The notes: generated from the letters alone by a model not told the origin. DNA of 64,000 nucleotides from Marivita cryptomonadis (GCF_002115725.1 NZ_JFKD01000012.1:1-64000); one strand, 5' to 3'. Positions 8,326-16,730 are shown, numbered from the stretch's first letter. Numbers and translations: made by a program.

Positions 8326-9282
8326 ATGCAAAACCCGCCAGATTCCTCTGCCGCGCGGTTGAAAATCGGGTTCCTGCTGATCGACCGGTTTTCCAACCTG
8401 TGCCTGTCCAACGCGCTTGAACCCTTGCGGGCGGCCAATAGCTTTGCTGACGCGCCGGTTTATTCATGGGCGTTCTACAGCTTGGATGGTGATGCGGTGC
8501 GGTCAAGCTCTGGAATGGCGGTTTTACCAAATGGCAAAATCAGTGATCTGACACGCGTGGACCGGCTCTATGTCATTGCAAGTTATGGACATCTTACAAA
8601 TGACACACCCGCAACGCGGCGCGCTTTACAGCAGGCAGACCGGCGCTGTGGCGCGATGTTCGGGCTGGATGCGGGGGCTTGGCTGATGGCGTCGGCGGGG
8701 TTGCTTGCGGGGCGGCGGGCGACGGTGCATTGGGATCTGCTCGACGCTTTTTCCGAGCGTTTTCTGGATGTTGACGTCGAACAGGCGCTCTGGGTCGAGG
8801 ATGGCGATGTGCTGACCTGTGCCGGCGCTTCGGCGACGTTGGGGCTGAGCCGTCATCTGATCGCGCGGGATGTGGGGGCGGCGGTGGCTTTGGATGTGGA
8901 TGCGCTCTTTACGCCGCCGGTGCGGAGCGATGCGCTGCCGTCAATCCGGGATCCGCTGCTGACCCGCGCGACGCGGATCATGCGCGAGAACATAGAGCAA
9001 CCGATTGATATACATGACCTTTCCACACGCCTGAACACCAGCCCGCGCACCCTCACACGGCGCTGTCAGGCGGTGTTGGGGATGACGCCGGGGCGGTTGT
9101 ATCGGCATATTCGGTTGAGTGTGGCGAAAGCGTTGGTGGAGGGGTCTACGGCGAGCATTGCGGAGATTGCGGTGCGGTGTGGGTATGAAGACCCCACGGC
9201 GCTGACGCGGGCGTTTCGGCAAAGGTTCGGCGCAGCGCCGCGGGCGTTTCGTGGCGAGACCGCCAACAAACCGTCGCAATAA
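8326..9282 (+). CDS. cdhR: GlxA/AraC-family transcriptional activator, CdhR-like
   Basis: This 318-residue protein has an N-terminal DJ-1/PfpI-like amidotransferase fold without clear catalytic residues (about 10-185, with CAGASATLGLSRHLI near 165) and a C-terminal AraC-type pair of helix-turn-helix motifs (about 210-310, including SIAEIAVRCGYED and LTRAFRQRFGAAPRAFR). GlxA-type proteins of this arrangement activate carnitine genes, as Pseudomonas CdhR does. It is divergently transcribed from a complete carnitine operon, which supports that role. I chose the ATG at 8326; the frame extends 64 codons upstream but would then overlap the facing gene. Confidence 0.82.
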   Translation: MQNPPDSSAARLKIGFLLIDRFSNLCLSNALEPLRAANSFADAPVYSWAFYSLDGDAVRSSSGMAVLPNGKISDLTRVDRLYVIASYGHLTNDTPATRRALQQADRRCGAMFGLDAGAWLMASAGLLAGRRATVHWDLLDAFSERFLDVDVEQALWVEDGDVLTCAGASATLGLSRHLIARDVGAAVALDVDALFTPPVRSDALPSIRDPLLTRATRIMRENIEQPIDIHDLSTRLNTSPRTLTRRCQAVLGMTPGRLYRHIRLSVAKALVEGSTASIAEIAVRCGYEDPTALTRAFRQRFGAAPRAFRGETANKPSQ

Positions 9283-9335
9283 GACCACAATTTCAGTGCA
9301 TTAGCGCTCCATGTCAGACCGCCTGGGGAGGCTTT

Positions 9336-9548
9336 ATGCGACATTATCCTGACCTGCAGAACGCAGGTCACACCGATCAACGTCGGGCAAAACTGTTTGA
9401 ATTGCACCGTCAGGAACAGCTTCAGACGGGGTCTGGACGGGCCTATCCGGCACCGGAAATGCAGCGCCCGGACATCGCGCTGGCGCTTCGGGAACGGGCA
9501 ATCCGTACGCTTCGACCCCGCGATCCGTACAATTCATCCGTACGGTAG
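9336..9548 (+). CDS. Small hypothetical protein, 70 residues
   Basis: The frame begins with ATG shortly after GGGAGG, a good ribosome binding site. The product is hydrophilic and rich in Arg, Gln and Glu, with no membrane segment or known motif. Its last 15 or so codons run into the CGTAC repeat tract, so the 3' end may have been shaped by the repeats. It lies between the carnitine regulator and the end of rlmE. I do not recognise the family; it may not be a gene. Confidence 0.4.
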   Translation: MRHYPDLQNAGHTDQRRAKLFELHRQEQLQTGSGRAYPAPEMQRPDIALALRERAIRTLRPRDPYNSSVR

Positions 9549-9634
9549 AGGCCCTTCCGTACGGTTCATCTGTACGGTTGGACCCGTTTCGTACGGTTGA
9601 ACCACAAAACTGCGGTGAACCGTACGGTTCAGCC
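9504..9634. repeat. Degenerate 32-bp tandem repeat with CGTACGGTT cores
   Basis: CGTAC-type cores begin at 9504, 9526, 9539, 9558, 9571 (TGTAC), 9590 and 9621. Cores at 9526, 9558, 9590 and 9621 are spaced 32, 32 and 31 bp; those at 9539 and 9571 form a second phase 32 bp apart. The tract is thus about three diverged copies of a 32-bp unit carrying two half-palindromic cores. It covers the end of the small ORF and the last codons of rlmE, between convergent genes. Confidence 0.7.
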
Positions 9635-10375
9635 TTTGAACCCGGTCGCGACGACGAATTTTTCGGAACTGTCGGACCGGGACGCGGGCGGCTTCACGTT
9701 CACCACCTTGGTGAAGCGCTGCTTGAGAAGCTGCTGCAAACTGCCCTCTGCCCCGCCGGCCAGAACCTTGGCGACGAAGGTGCCGCCCTCTTCGAGAACG
9801 TCGAAGGCGAAATGGGCGGCGGTTTCGCACAGGTGGATGATGCGCAGGTGGTCGGTCTGTTTGTGGCCCGAGGATGAGGCGGCCATGTCGGACATGACGA
9901 CATCGGCCTTACCCCCCAACCAGTCCTTGACCTGATCATCCGCACCTTCATCGAGGAAATCGAGCTGGTGCAATTCGCAACCGGCAATCGGCTCCATCTC
10001 TTGCAGGTCGATGCCGAGGACGGTGCCGATCTTTTTGCCCTGCCGTTCGCCAAGCGCGTTCACCCGTTTGACGGCGACCTGACACCAGCCACCGGGGGCA
10101 CAGCCCAGATCGACGACGCGGGCGCCGGGGACGAGGAAGCGGTACTTTTCATCCAGTTCGAGAATCTTGTAGGCGGCACGGCCCCGGTAACCTTCGGCGG
10201 TGGCGCGCTTGACGTAAGGGTCGTTCAACTGCCGCTGGAGCCAACGGGTCGAGGACAGTTTACGGCCCCGCGCGGATTTTACCTTGACCTTGAGGTCACG
10301 CTGTCCGCGCCCGGAGGTGTTCTTGCCGTCTGGTGTCTTGCCGGTTGGGGTCTTGCCGGTCGGGGTCTTGGCCAT
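9629..10375 (-). CDS. rlmE: 23S rRNA 2'-O-ribose methyltransferase RlmE (FtsJ/RrmJ)
   Basis: This 248-residue SAM-dependent enzyme should methylate the 2'-O of U2552 in 23S rRNA. The SAM motif is [15 protein letters not shown]. The catalytic K-D-K-E set is visible in [35 protein letters not shown] and [13 protein letters not shown] start at the ATG at 10375, which follows AGGG; upstream codons look untranslated. The first 20 residues contain the short repeat [10 protein letters not shown], an unstructured basic tail ahead of the conserved core. The promoter region adjoins the left edge of the AT-rich cassette. Confidence 0.92.
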   Translation of the reverse strand: MAKTPTGKTPTGKTPDGKNTSGRGQRDLKVKVKSARGRKLSSTRWLQRQLNDPYVKRATAEGYRGRAAYKILELDEKYRFLVPGARVVDLGCAPGGWCQVAVKRVNALGERQGKKIGTVLGIDLQEMEPIAGCELHQLDFLDEGADDQVKDWLGGKADVVMSDMAASSSGHKQTDHLRIIHLCETAAHFAFDVLEEGGTFVAKVLAGGAEGSLQQLLKQRFTKVVNVKPPASRSDSSEKFVVATGFKG

Positions 10376-10574
10376 GGGAGTGCCCTTTGGTGTGGTTTGG
10401 AGGGCGGTGTAGCATGGGTTTGGGGGAAGGTCATGGGGGACACGTGCTTGAGAGTAAAACCTCCAATGCTTGTCTCTTTCAACTATCCCGCGAGCCAACA
10501 CCAGATGTAGTTGTGCACAAAGCAGCCTTATACTAACAAAACACTCAACCCGAGGTTTAGAAGGCATAACAAAA

Positions 10575-12080
10575 TTGCAGGATTACATTCCCAATGAAGT
10601 CTTAGCCATAATTGAGTCGGAAGCTTCAGACGCATGGCAAGAGGGACGCATAAGAAAAGCTCTCAAAACTGCACGATCTTCCGCCTATGTCTACCGCAAG
10701 CGAAATAGACGAAAATTACCCGAGACCACAAACAAGATAATCAAAAAAGCAATTAGATCAGAGAACAAACATGTTTCACGGCTTGCAAGAAGAATAATCT
10801 TGAGAGCTAAAGGGCGCATACGGGGAAAAGTCACTTTTGACTCATTTCCACCTTCAGCTTTAATGGCAAAGATGAAAAGATCCATTTTACTAGATGGATT
10901 ATACCCAGAAAGGCGGACCGAATGGACTCCTATTTACAAGCGCATTAAATCTCGTGAGACAGATGAGATCAATGTCGAAAATTTCTGTTTTCTTAGCAAT
11001 CCGGAAAAAACCTTGGAAAATCTAGTTCTGATTTGCAGGGCTGAGGCCAAGTTTCTGTCCTCCAAAATAAACTTTATCGACGAAATATGCCTTGATATCG
11101 GTGCCTGGCTTGTTTTGGCAGCCGCTAGAAGTGATATGGCTCCTGTGTTTTCAGGTGGCGAAATAAGCAATTCAATAACAAAAGTAATCTCTTCGCTTGG
11201 CCTCAAGCAATTGCTCCGGTTCTCTGTGGAAGCCGAACACTCCCATGAGAAAGATATTTGGTCTTTTCCGCTTAGAACTCGCCGTCGTGCAGGTTCTTCA
11301 ACATCACTAACTCAGCACATAGACCCGCAAGCGGCGGAGAAAGTTGGGGGTGAGTTGTGTGACGCGTTAAATGAATGGCTCGGCGAGTGCATTGATCACG
11401 AACTGACTACACAAGGACGGCGGAGCGTTAAGAAAATTGTTGGAGAAACTCTAGACAATGCTGAGCGACACAGCAGACGCGAGTACGAGAACGATGGCGA
11501 TTGGCTGCTCACGGGCTTCATGGCGAAGAGGGAGGGACCGAACGGTCCGTTATTCAGATTTCAACTAGCATTCCTCAGCATAGGATCGTCGATTTCAGAC
11601 ACGATACAAGATGCACCTTCCGTGATCATTCAGGAAATGGAAAAGTACGTTAGAATGCACGCCACAAGTATGCCGAATCATAAGTTCGCAGAGCAACACC
11701 TCCGCACTGTTTATGCTCTTCAAGATACTGTTACTCGAGACCACAGTGCTGCCGCCGAGGGTCGAGGAGGAACAGGCTTCCGTGACATCATCTGTCTATT
11801 CAGTGATCTTGCCTCGCTTGAGGCTCAGAATAACGACGCAAGCCTTTGTATTGTTTCTGGTAGGACTTGCCTACATATAGCTCACGAACATGCGGAGGCG
11901 GCGTTTCCGGCACCGGGGGAACGATTTAACATATGGCTTAACGAGCACAACCGTAAGGAACATCCACCTCTCCCATACACAGTGAAAGATCTTGCAAACC
12001 AGTTCTGTGGTACACTAGTAACCATGGGCTTTACATTGGATCGAGGATTCTTGGAGCGTGCTAGCGATGACCCAGATTGA
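10575..12080 (+). CDS. STAS-like/GHKL ATPase protein of an AT-rich three-gene cassette
   Basis: The reading frame is open from 10470. I prefer the TTG at 10575 (501 residues), preceded by GAAGG; there is no good ATG start. Residues 1 to about 150 are basic and unrecognised. About 165-220 ([20 protein letters not shown], then [17 protein letters not shown]) resembles a STAS-like fold often fused to ATPases. The C-terminal part has a GHKL ATPase N-box, [11 protein letters not shown], near residue 289, and a glycine-rich loop, [11 protein letters not shown], near 395. No histidine-phosphorylation domain or transmembrane helix is visible, so it is not an ordinary sensor kinase. An anti-sigma-like or partner-switch kinase is a reasonable guess. 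It overlaps the next gene, and base composition is clearly more AT-rich than the flanks. Confidence 0.7.
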   Translation: MQDYIPNEVLAIIESEASDAWQEGRIRKALKTARSSAYVYRKRNRRKLPETTNKIIKKAIRSENKHVSRLARRIILRAKGRIRGKVTFDSFPPSALMAKMKRSILLDGLYPERRTEWTPIYKRIKSRETDEINVENFCFLSNPEKTLENLVLICRAEAKFLSSKINFIDEICLDIGAWLVLAAARSDMAPVFSGGEISNSITKVISSLGLKQLLRFSVEAEHSHEKDIWSFPLRTRRRAGSSTSLTQHIDPQAAEKVGGELCDALNEWLGECIDHELTTQGRRSVKKIVGETLDNAERHSRREYENDGDWLLTGFMAKREGPNGPLFRFQLAFLSIGSSISDTIQDAPSVIIQEMEKYVRMHATSMPNHKFAEQHLRTVYALQDTVTRDHSAAAEGRGGTGFRDIICLFSDLASLEAQNNDASLCIVSGRTCLHIAHEHAEAAFPAPGERFNIWLNEHNRKEHPPLPYTVKDLANQFCGTLVTMGFTLDRGFLERASDDPD

Positions 12081-12396
12081 TCTCAGCCGTCTGACGCGTA
12101 ACGAAGTGACGATGTTGACAGGTCACCCTCGTGGCTTGTCGGCACGCGAGCTGTTCGACTTGGATTCGTTGGATTCCTTCGATGAACCGGTGGACATAGT
12201 TGCGCCAACAAACTTAGACACCATCACACCATCCTTCGTGCAGGGCTTCCTCGCTGGCTCTCTTAGTCATATGGGAGTTGAGAAGCTGCGTTTGAAGTAT
12301 CGCCTCTCAAAGCTGCCTGATGTATTGCGGGAAGACTTTGAGACAGGAATACAAAGACTCCTGCTACACAGGCAAGGCTTGGAGAAAGCAAACTGA
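12067..12396 (+). CDS. STAS-like DUF4325 protein
   Basis: This 109-residue protein starts at the ATG inside the end of the ATPase gene (14-bp overlap), indicating coupled translation. The segment NLDTITPSFVQGFLAGSLSHMG, shown here only in part as SFVQGFLAGSL, has the look of DUF4325/STAS-like proteins, in which a beta strand with Thr/Ser-Pro-Ser-Phe is followed by an amphipathic helix. Family members commonly sit next to GHKL ATPases, where they are thought to act like anti-sigma-factor antagonists. It may bind, or be phosphorylated by, the neighbouring ATPase; this is inferred, not shown. Confidence 0.7.
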   Translation: MTQIDLSRLTRNEVTMLTGHPRGLSARELFDLDSLDSFDEPVDIVAPTNLDTITPSFVQGFLAGSLSHMGVEKLRLKYRLSKLPDVLREDFETGIQRLLLHRQGLEKAN

Positions 12397-12935
12397 CCGG
12401 TGGCGCTCAAAACGTCACCGATTGGTTTGATGTTGCGACTACACTGGGCGCGTATTTGGGCCTTGTAGCGCTCGCAATTGACCATATTTTAGTTAGAAGA
12501 GAAGTTAAACGCAGCAAAAAAGTTGATGAATTTCATAGGTCGATCGAACTTCCTGTTCGCGACGAACTCAATCGAATTGCCGATTTTTCGACTGACGTAT
12601 CTGATTGGCAATTCGACCGAAATGGACAAACTCGTGAAGCCATAGTGTCATCGGGCATTCGGCTTAGCAGAAAGCTAAATCAAGCGGTGAACATGCTGGC
12701 AATCTCGGGCTTCGGATCACGCGAGAGTTGGCTAGAAATAAATACAGAAGACGTTGATGGTTTGCTAGCCGAACTATCCGATATCTCAAACGATGATCGC
12801 AAGAACCTCGTTGCAGCCACTTTGATAAGAAATTTGGATCGCCTAGAATCCAAATTGACCGACGCAGTTAAAGAAAAAAAAACCTCAATAGCTAAGGCTG
12901 TTTGCAACTCCCTAGGCGCGACGCCACGCGCTTGA
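12393..12935 (+). CDS. Membrane-anchored protein of unknown function, third gene of the cassette
   Basis: There is no ATG start. CTG at 12393 overlaps the preceding stop (CTGA) and lies 7 nt after GGAGA; using it gives 180 residues. The first conventional alternative is TTG at 12456, which would cut through the predicted membrane helix. From CTG the protein has a short polar N-terminus, one hydrophobic segment of about 20 residues (VATTLGAYLGLVALAIDHIL), then a charged, mostly helical cytoplasmic part rich in Asp, Glu, Lys and Arg. I do not recognise the family. By position it is the likely output or effector partner of the ATPase/STAS-like pair. Its 3' end overlaps the convergent ABC permease gene by 24 bp. 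Confidence 0.55.
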   Translation: MTGGAQNVTDWFDVATTLGAYLGLVALAIDHILVRREVKRSKKVDEFHRSIELPVRDELNRIADFSTDVSDWQFDRNGQTREAIVSSGIRLSRKLNQAVNMLAISGFGSRESWLEINTEDVDGLLAELSDISNDDRKNLVAATLIRNLDRLESKLTDAVKEKKTSIAKAVCNSLGATPRA

Positions 12936-13661
12936 CCGCCTCTCCCATTGCTGGACGAGGCCGTATTCGATGCTCAGCATCACTCCGGTGAAGGCCAGCG
13001 CGTAGGCCATGACGGTCGCGGTGTCGAAGAGCTGAAAATAGAGGTGGATCTGGAAGCCGACGCCGTTGGAGCGGCCGAGGAACTCGACCACCAGCACGAT
13101 TTTCCAGATCACGGCCAGCCCGTTGCGGGTGCTGGTGGCGACGAACGGCCCAAGCTGGGGCCAGATGATGTGGCGCAGGCGGGTCATGGGGCTGAGCCGG
13201 TAGACCTGTGCCATGTCGCGGACGCCTCGGTCGAGGGTGCGGACGCCTTCGCGGATCGTGACGGTGACCATGGCGGTCTTGTTGAGGGCGACAGCGATGA
13301 TGGCCGCGACCTCGTTCAGGCCGATCCAGAGGTAGCAGAGCACGATGATCACCAGCGCGGGCAGGTTCAGGAAGACGGTGACCCACGGGTCGAGCCACAT
13401 GTTGAGCCGCTCGGACCGGCCCATGGCGAGGCCAAGCGCCATGCCGACTGTCATGGCAAGGGTGAAGGCCAGAGCGACGCGGCGCAGGGTGTTGGCCATG
13501 TGATACCAGAGGTCTCCGGAGGCGCTTTCCTCGGCGATCTCGTGCCAGACGGCCCATGGGGTTGGCAGGATGTCGGCGTCGTTCATCGCCCAAGCGCCCA
13601 GCGTCCAGGCGGCGATCAGCAGGGCGAGCGAGATCAGGGTGACATGGGGTGGTGCGCGCAT
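12912..13661 (-). CDS. ABC transporter permease, SsuC/TauC/NrtB-like
   Basis: This is a 249-residue inner-membrane permease with about six hydrophobic segments and an EAA-type coupling region near RDMAQVYRLSPMTRLRHIIWP. The ATG at 13661 starts directly before the first membrane segment; the upstream frame overlaps the divergent promoter. No ATPase or binding protein gene adjoins it. However, an SsuB/TauB-like ATPase and a TauA-like binding protein at 28019-29670 lack a permease, so the three may form one transporter. The substrate is unknown. The 3' end overlaps the cassette gene, and the protein looks complete. Confidence 0.82.
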   Translation of the reverse strand: MRAPPHVTLISLALLIAAWTLGAWAMNDADILPTPWAVWHEIAEESASGDLWYHMANTLRRVALAFTLAMTVGMALGLAMGRSERLNMWLDPWVTVFLNLPALVIIVLCYLWIGLNEVAAIIAVALNKTAMVTVTIREGVRTLDRGVRDMAQVYRLSPMTRLRHIIWPQLGPFVATSTRNGLAVIWKIVLVVEFLGRSNGVGFQIHLYFQLFDTATVMAYALAFTGVMLSIEYGLVQQWERRSSAWRRA

Positions 13662-13737
13662 GGGGGGAGCATAGGGGATTCTGTGGTGGCGTGGCTGTTG
13701 GACGAAGGTCCAATAGGGCTGTGCGGGCGGCGCTTTT

Positions 13738-15861
13738 ATGGTCGCGGTCATGGGAAGATTCCGTTTTATTCTTGCCGCGGTTTTGTGGTGTGTGAGCGCA
13801 GTTTGCGCGGTCGGTGAGGTTTTGTCGGAAGACGAGATCGCGGGGCAGATTTACGCACCGATGAGCCTTGGGGCGCTGATCTCGGACAATGGGGTGTATG
13901 AGCTGCTCAATTCGGGCGGTGCGCATGCGGGCTATGTGTTCCAGACCGAGCCGATGGCCCCCCTGCCCGGCTTTTCCGGCGCGCCGATCAATGTGCTGGT
14001 GGTGCTGGATCTGGACGGGCGGTTTCTGGATGTGCAGCTGTTGGACCATAACGAGCCGATCTTTGTGTCGGGGTTGGGTCAGGCGCCGTTTCACGCGTTC
14101 TTCGAGCAGTATCGCGGGCATTCGATCAGCGACTCACTGGTGGTGGGCACGCCTTATGGGGGTGCGACCGGTGGCGGCGGGTTGATCTATCTGGATGGTG
14201 TGACGAAGGCGACGGCGTCGATCCGCATCGCGCATGAGAGCGTGCTGGCGGCGGCGTTGCAGGTGGCCCGTGAGAAGATGCAGGGGATCGCGTCAGGGCC
14301 GCCTGCGTATCCGGACCCCGAATACGTCGAGGTGCTGAGCTGGGACGATCTGGTGACGCAGGGGCTGATCACGCGGCGGGTGGCGACGAATGCCGAGGTG
14401 CAGGCGCTGTTTGCGGGCACGGTGTGGGAGGATGACGACGCGGAGGCGCTGGATGAACCGGATGCGCCCTATCTGGATCTGTGGATCGCGGATGTGGGGC
14501 CGTCGTCAATCGCGCGGGTGCTATTGGACGCGGACACATTGGAGGAGTTGGATCGCTTCATGTCGATCTCGACCTTCGACGAGCCGATCCTTGTGATCGA
14601 AACGGCGCGGCACGGGTTGGTGAGCGAGGATTTCGTGCGCAACACCGCGCCCGACTGGATTGGGGCGGAACAGGACGGGTTCCCGGTGGCGTTGCGGGAT
14701 GCGGATCTGTTTGTTCAGCTGAGCGATGCCGTGCCAGACGACTTGCACGACGGTGTGGCGATGATTCTGCGCACCGACCGGCGGCTGGGGTTCGATCCGA
14801 CGCGGGACTGGACGATGAGTGTCGACGCGGTGCGGGAACATGGGATGTTTCAGCCCGAGATCGGATCGGTGCAGCTGACCACAACCCATGTGACCGATGA
14901 GAGGTTCTTTGCCCGCCCAGTGGTGGTCGAGAAACTGCCACCTTGGAAAGAGGCGATCCTGAACCGTCAGTCAGACCTGATCGTGTTGGCGGTGTTGCTG
15001 ACACTTCTGGTGGCGGTTCTGCTTGGTGCGCAAAGTTGGTTGGCGGGACTTGCTGCATTTACACCCGTGCGGCTGGGAATTTTGGCGGCAATGCTTGGGT
15101 TCGTGGGATGGTGGGGACAGGGCCAATTGTCCATCGTGACCCCGCTGGCCATGCTGCAAACATCGATGGCGGGCGGGTCGTATGCCTTCTTGCTCTACGA
15201 TCCGTTCTCGCTGCTGATCTGGGGTGCGGTGATCCTTGGGTTCGTGCTGTGGGGGCGCGGGCTTTTCTGCGGTTGGCTTTGCCCGTTCGGCGCGATGCAG
15301 GAATTTGCGCACCATCTGGGTCGACTTCTGCGCCTGCCTAAAATTGAACCGAGTGCGCGCTGGGATGCGCGGCTGAAATCCCTGAAATACATCGCTTTGG
15401 CCGGATTGGTTGCAATCACGATCTTCGCCCCATCCTACATGGACAAGGCCGCCGAGATCGAACCGTTCAAGACGGCGATTACCACCTTCTTTGTCAGGGA
15501 ATGGTATTACGTCGCTTATGCCGCGCTGTGGCTTGTGCTGGGGATGTTCGTCTTCAAAGGGTTCTGCCGCTACCTTTGCCCGCTGGGGGCACTGATGGCC
15601 ATCGGTGGCGTGCTCCGTCTGCGCCGGTGGATTCCGCGCCGCGAGGAATGCGGATCGCCCTGCCAGCTGTGCCGCGTCAAATGCAACTACGAGGCCATCG
15701 CGCCAAGTGGAGAAATCCAGTATTCCGAATGCTTCCAATGCCTTGATTGCGTGACCATCCATGATGATGCGGATCAATGCGTGCCCTTGATCCTCAAGGG
15801 CCGTGCTGCGCGTCGTGCCCCGCGCAATCTGGGCCATCCCAACACGGTGCCTGCCGAATGA
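13738..15861 (+). CDS. NosR/NirI-like membrane flavo-iron-sulfur protein
   Basis: This 707-residue protein follows the NosR layout: signal-like N-terminus, a periplasmic FMN-binding domain with DGVTKATAS near residue 160 as the likely covalent flavinylation site, a long periplasmic region to about 400, then a membrane domain with several helices. CGWLCPFGA and CRYLCPLGA are the paired CxxxCP motifs, followed by the ferredoxin-like CQLCRVKCNYEA and CFQCLDC cysteines. Such proteins carry electrons across the membrane. No nos or nir gene is nearby. With ApbE directly downstream and PQQ/C1 genes nearby, a role in periplasmic redox chemistry of this region is more likely than N2O reduction. ATG at 13750 is an alternative start. 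Confidence 0.85.
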   Translation: MVAVMGRFRFILAAVLWCVSAVCAVGEVLSEDEIAGQIYAPMSLGALISDNGVYELLNSGGAHAGYVFQTEPMAPLPGFSGAPINVLVVLDLDGRFLDVQLLDHNEPIFVSGLGQAPFHAFFEQYRGHSISDSLVVGTPYGGATGGGGLIYLDGVTKATASIRIAHESVLAAALQVAREKMQGIASGPPAYPDPEYVEVLSWDDLVTQGLITRRVATNAEVQALFAGTVWEDDDAEALDEPDAPYLDLWIADVGPSSIARVLLDADTLEELDRFMSISTFDEPILVIETARHGLVSEDFVRNTAPDWIGAEQDGFPVALRDADLFVQLSDAVPDDLHDGVAMILRTDRRLGFDPTRDWTMSVDAVREHGMFQPEIGSVQLTTTHVTDERFFARPVVVEKLPPWKEAILNRQSDLIVLAVLLTLLVAVLLGAQSWLAGLAAFTPVRLGILAAMLGFVGWWGQGQLSIVTPLAMLQTSMAGGSYAFLLYDPFSLLIWGAVILGFVLWGRGLFCGWLCPFGAMQEFAHHLGRLLRLPKIEPSARWDARLKSLKYIALAGLVAITIFAPSYMDKAAEIEPFKTAITTFFVREWYYVAYAALWLVLGMFVFKGFCRYLCPLGALMAIGGVLRLRRWIPRREECGSPCQLCRVKCNYEAIAPSGEIQYSECFQCLDCVTIHDDADQCVPLILKGRAARRAPRNLGHPNTVPAE

Positions 15862-16730
15862 AACGACGTCGCTTCCTGACCCTTGCCGCGGCCTTTGCCT
15901 GTGCCCCTGCCATTGCGCGCGCCGACACATGGTCGGGTCAGGCGCTGGGGGCGGATGTGTCGGTGACATTGCACGGGCCACGCGAGATGACGCAAAAGGC
16001 GCTGGCAGATGTGCCACGCCTGCTGGTCAATTTCGAAGAAGCGTTCAGCCTGTTTCGCCCGACCTCGCACCTGAGCCGGCTCAACATGATGGGACGGCTG
16101 CGCGATCCGAATGCGCTGATGCGGACGCTTATGGTACGGGCGGATGAGGCCCATCGCCTGACCGGCGGGCTATTCGATCCGACGATCCAACCACTTTGGG
16201 AGGCGCTGGCAAAGGGCCGCGACACCGCCATCGCACGGTCAGCCCTTGGCTGGAACCGGGTGCGCTATTCCGACCGGATGATCGAATTGCAGAGCGGTCA
16301 GGCGCTGACCTTCAACGGGATTGCGCAAGGCTTTGCGACCGACGTGATGCGGCTTTTACTGCGCAAACACGGCGCTGAGACAGCGCTTGTGAATATCGGC
16401 GAACACGCTGCGATGGGTGGCCCCTTCACATTGGGCATCGACGACCCGGTGCATGGTCATCTGGGTACAAGAGAGTTGCGCGATATGACCATCGCCACAT
16501 CCAGCCCCGCCGCGATGTCGCTTGGAACCCGTGCGCATATCCTTGGTCCACGCGGTGAAACGCCGATCTGGTCCACGGTCAGCATCGAAGCAAAATCAGC
16601 CACAATGGCGGATGCGCTGTCGACGGCGGCCGTGTTCATGGAGCGGGACGCACTTGAGCACTTGAAGGTTGCCGCAGGGTTGCACCGCATCACGCTGGTC
16701 GACGCGGATGGCAACATCCAGACAGTCTGA
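15858..16730 (+). CDS. apbE: ApbE-like FAD:protein FMN transferase
   Basis: This 290-residue exported flavin transferase begins with a twin-arginine-like signal (MKRRRFLTLAAAFACAPA). Landmarks are FEEAFSLFRPTSHLSRLN, GGLFDPTIQPLW, NGIAQGFATD, ALVNIGEH and the metal-binding SATMADALSTAAVFM. The family moves FMN from FAD onto Thr/Ser of target proteins in the periplasm. The start overlaps the NosR-like stop by 4 bp, so its likely target is the DGVTKAT site of that neighbour. It is somewhat shorter than many ApbE proteins but keeps the core motifs. Confidence 0.88.
   Translation: MKRRRFLTLAAAFACAPAIARADTWSGQALGADVSVTLHGPREMTQKALADVPRLLVNFEEAFSLFRPTSHLSRLNMMGRLRDPNALMRTLMVRADEAHRLTGGLFDPTIQPLWEALAKGRDTAIARSALGWNRVRYSDRMIELQSGQALTFNGIAQGFATDVMRLLLRKHGAETALVNIGEHAAMGGPFTLGIDDPVHGHLGTRELRDMTIATSSPAAMSLGTRAHILGPRGETPIWSTVSIEAKSATMADALSTAAVFMERDALEHLKVAAGLHRITLVDADGNIQTV

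Noticed and set aside
10575..12080. Ordinary two-component sensor kinase
   Set aside because: The GHKL ATPase motifs are present, but there is no histidine phosphorylation domain, membrane helix or response regulator.
12892..14121. 409-codon minus-strand frame across the permease and NosR-like starts
   Set aside because: The arginine/proline/histidine-rich product is a shadow frame; the permease in another frame has clear membrane helices.
13738..15861. Nitrous-oxide-reduction regulator as the function of the NosR-like gene
   Set aside because: No nos genes are in the window, and NosR-like proteins occur in other redox contexts.
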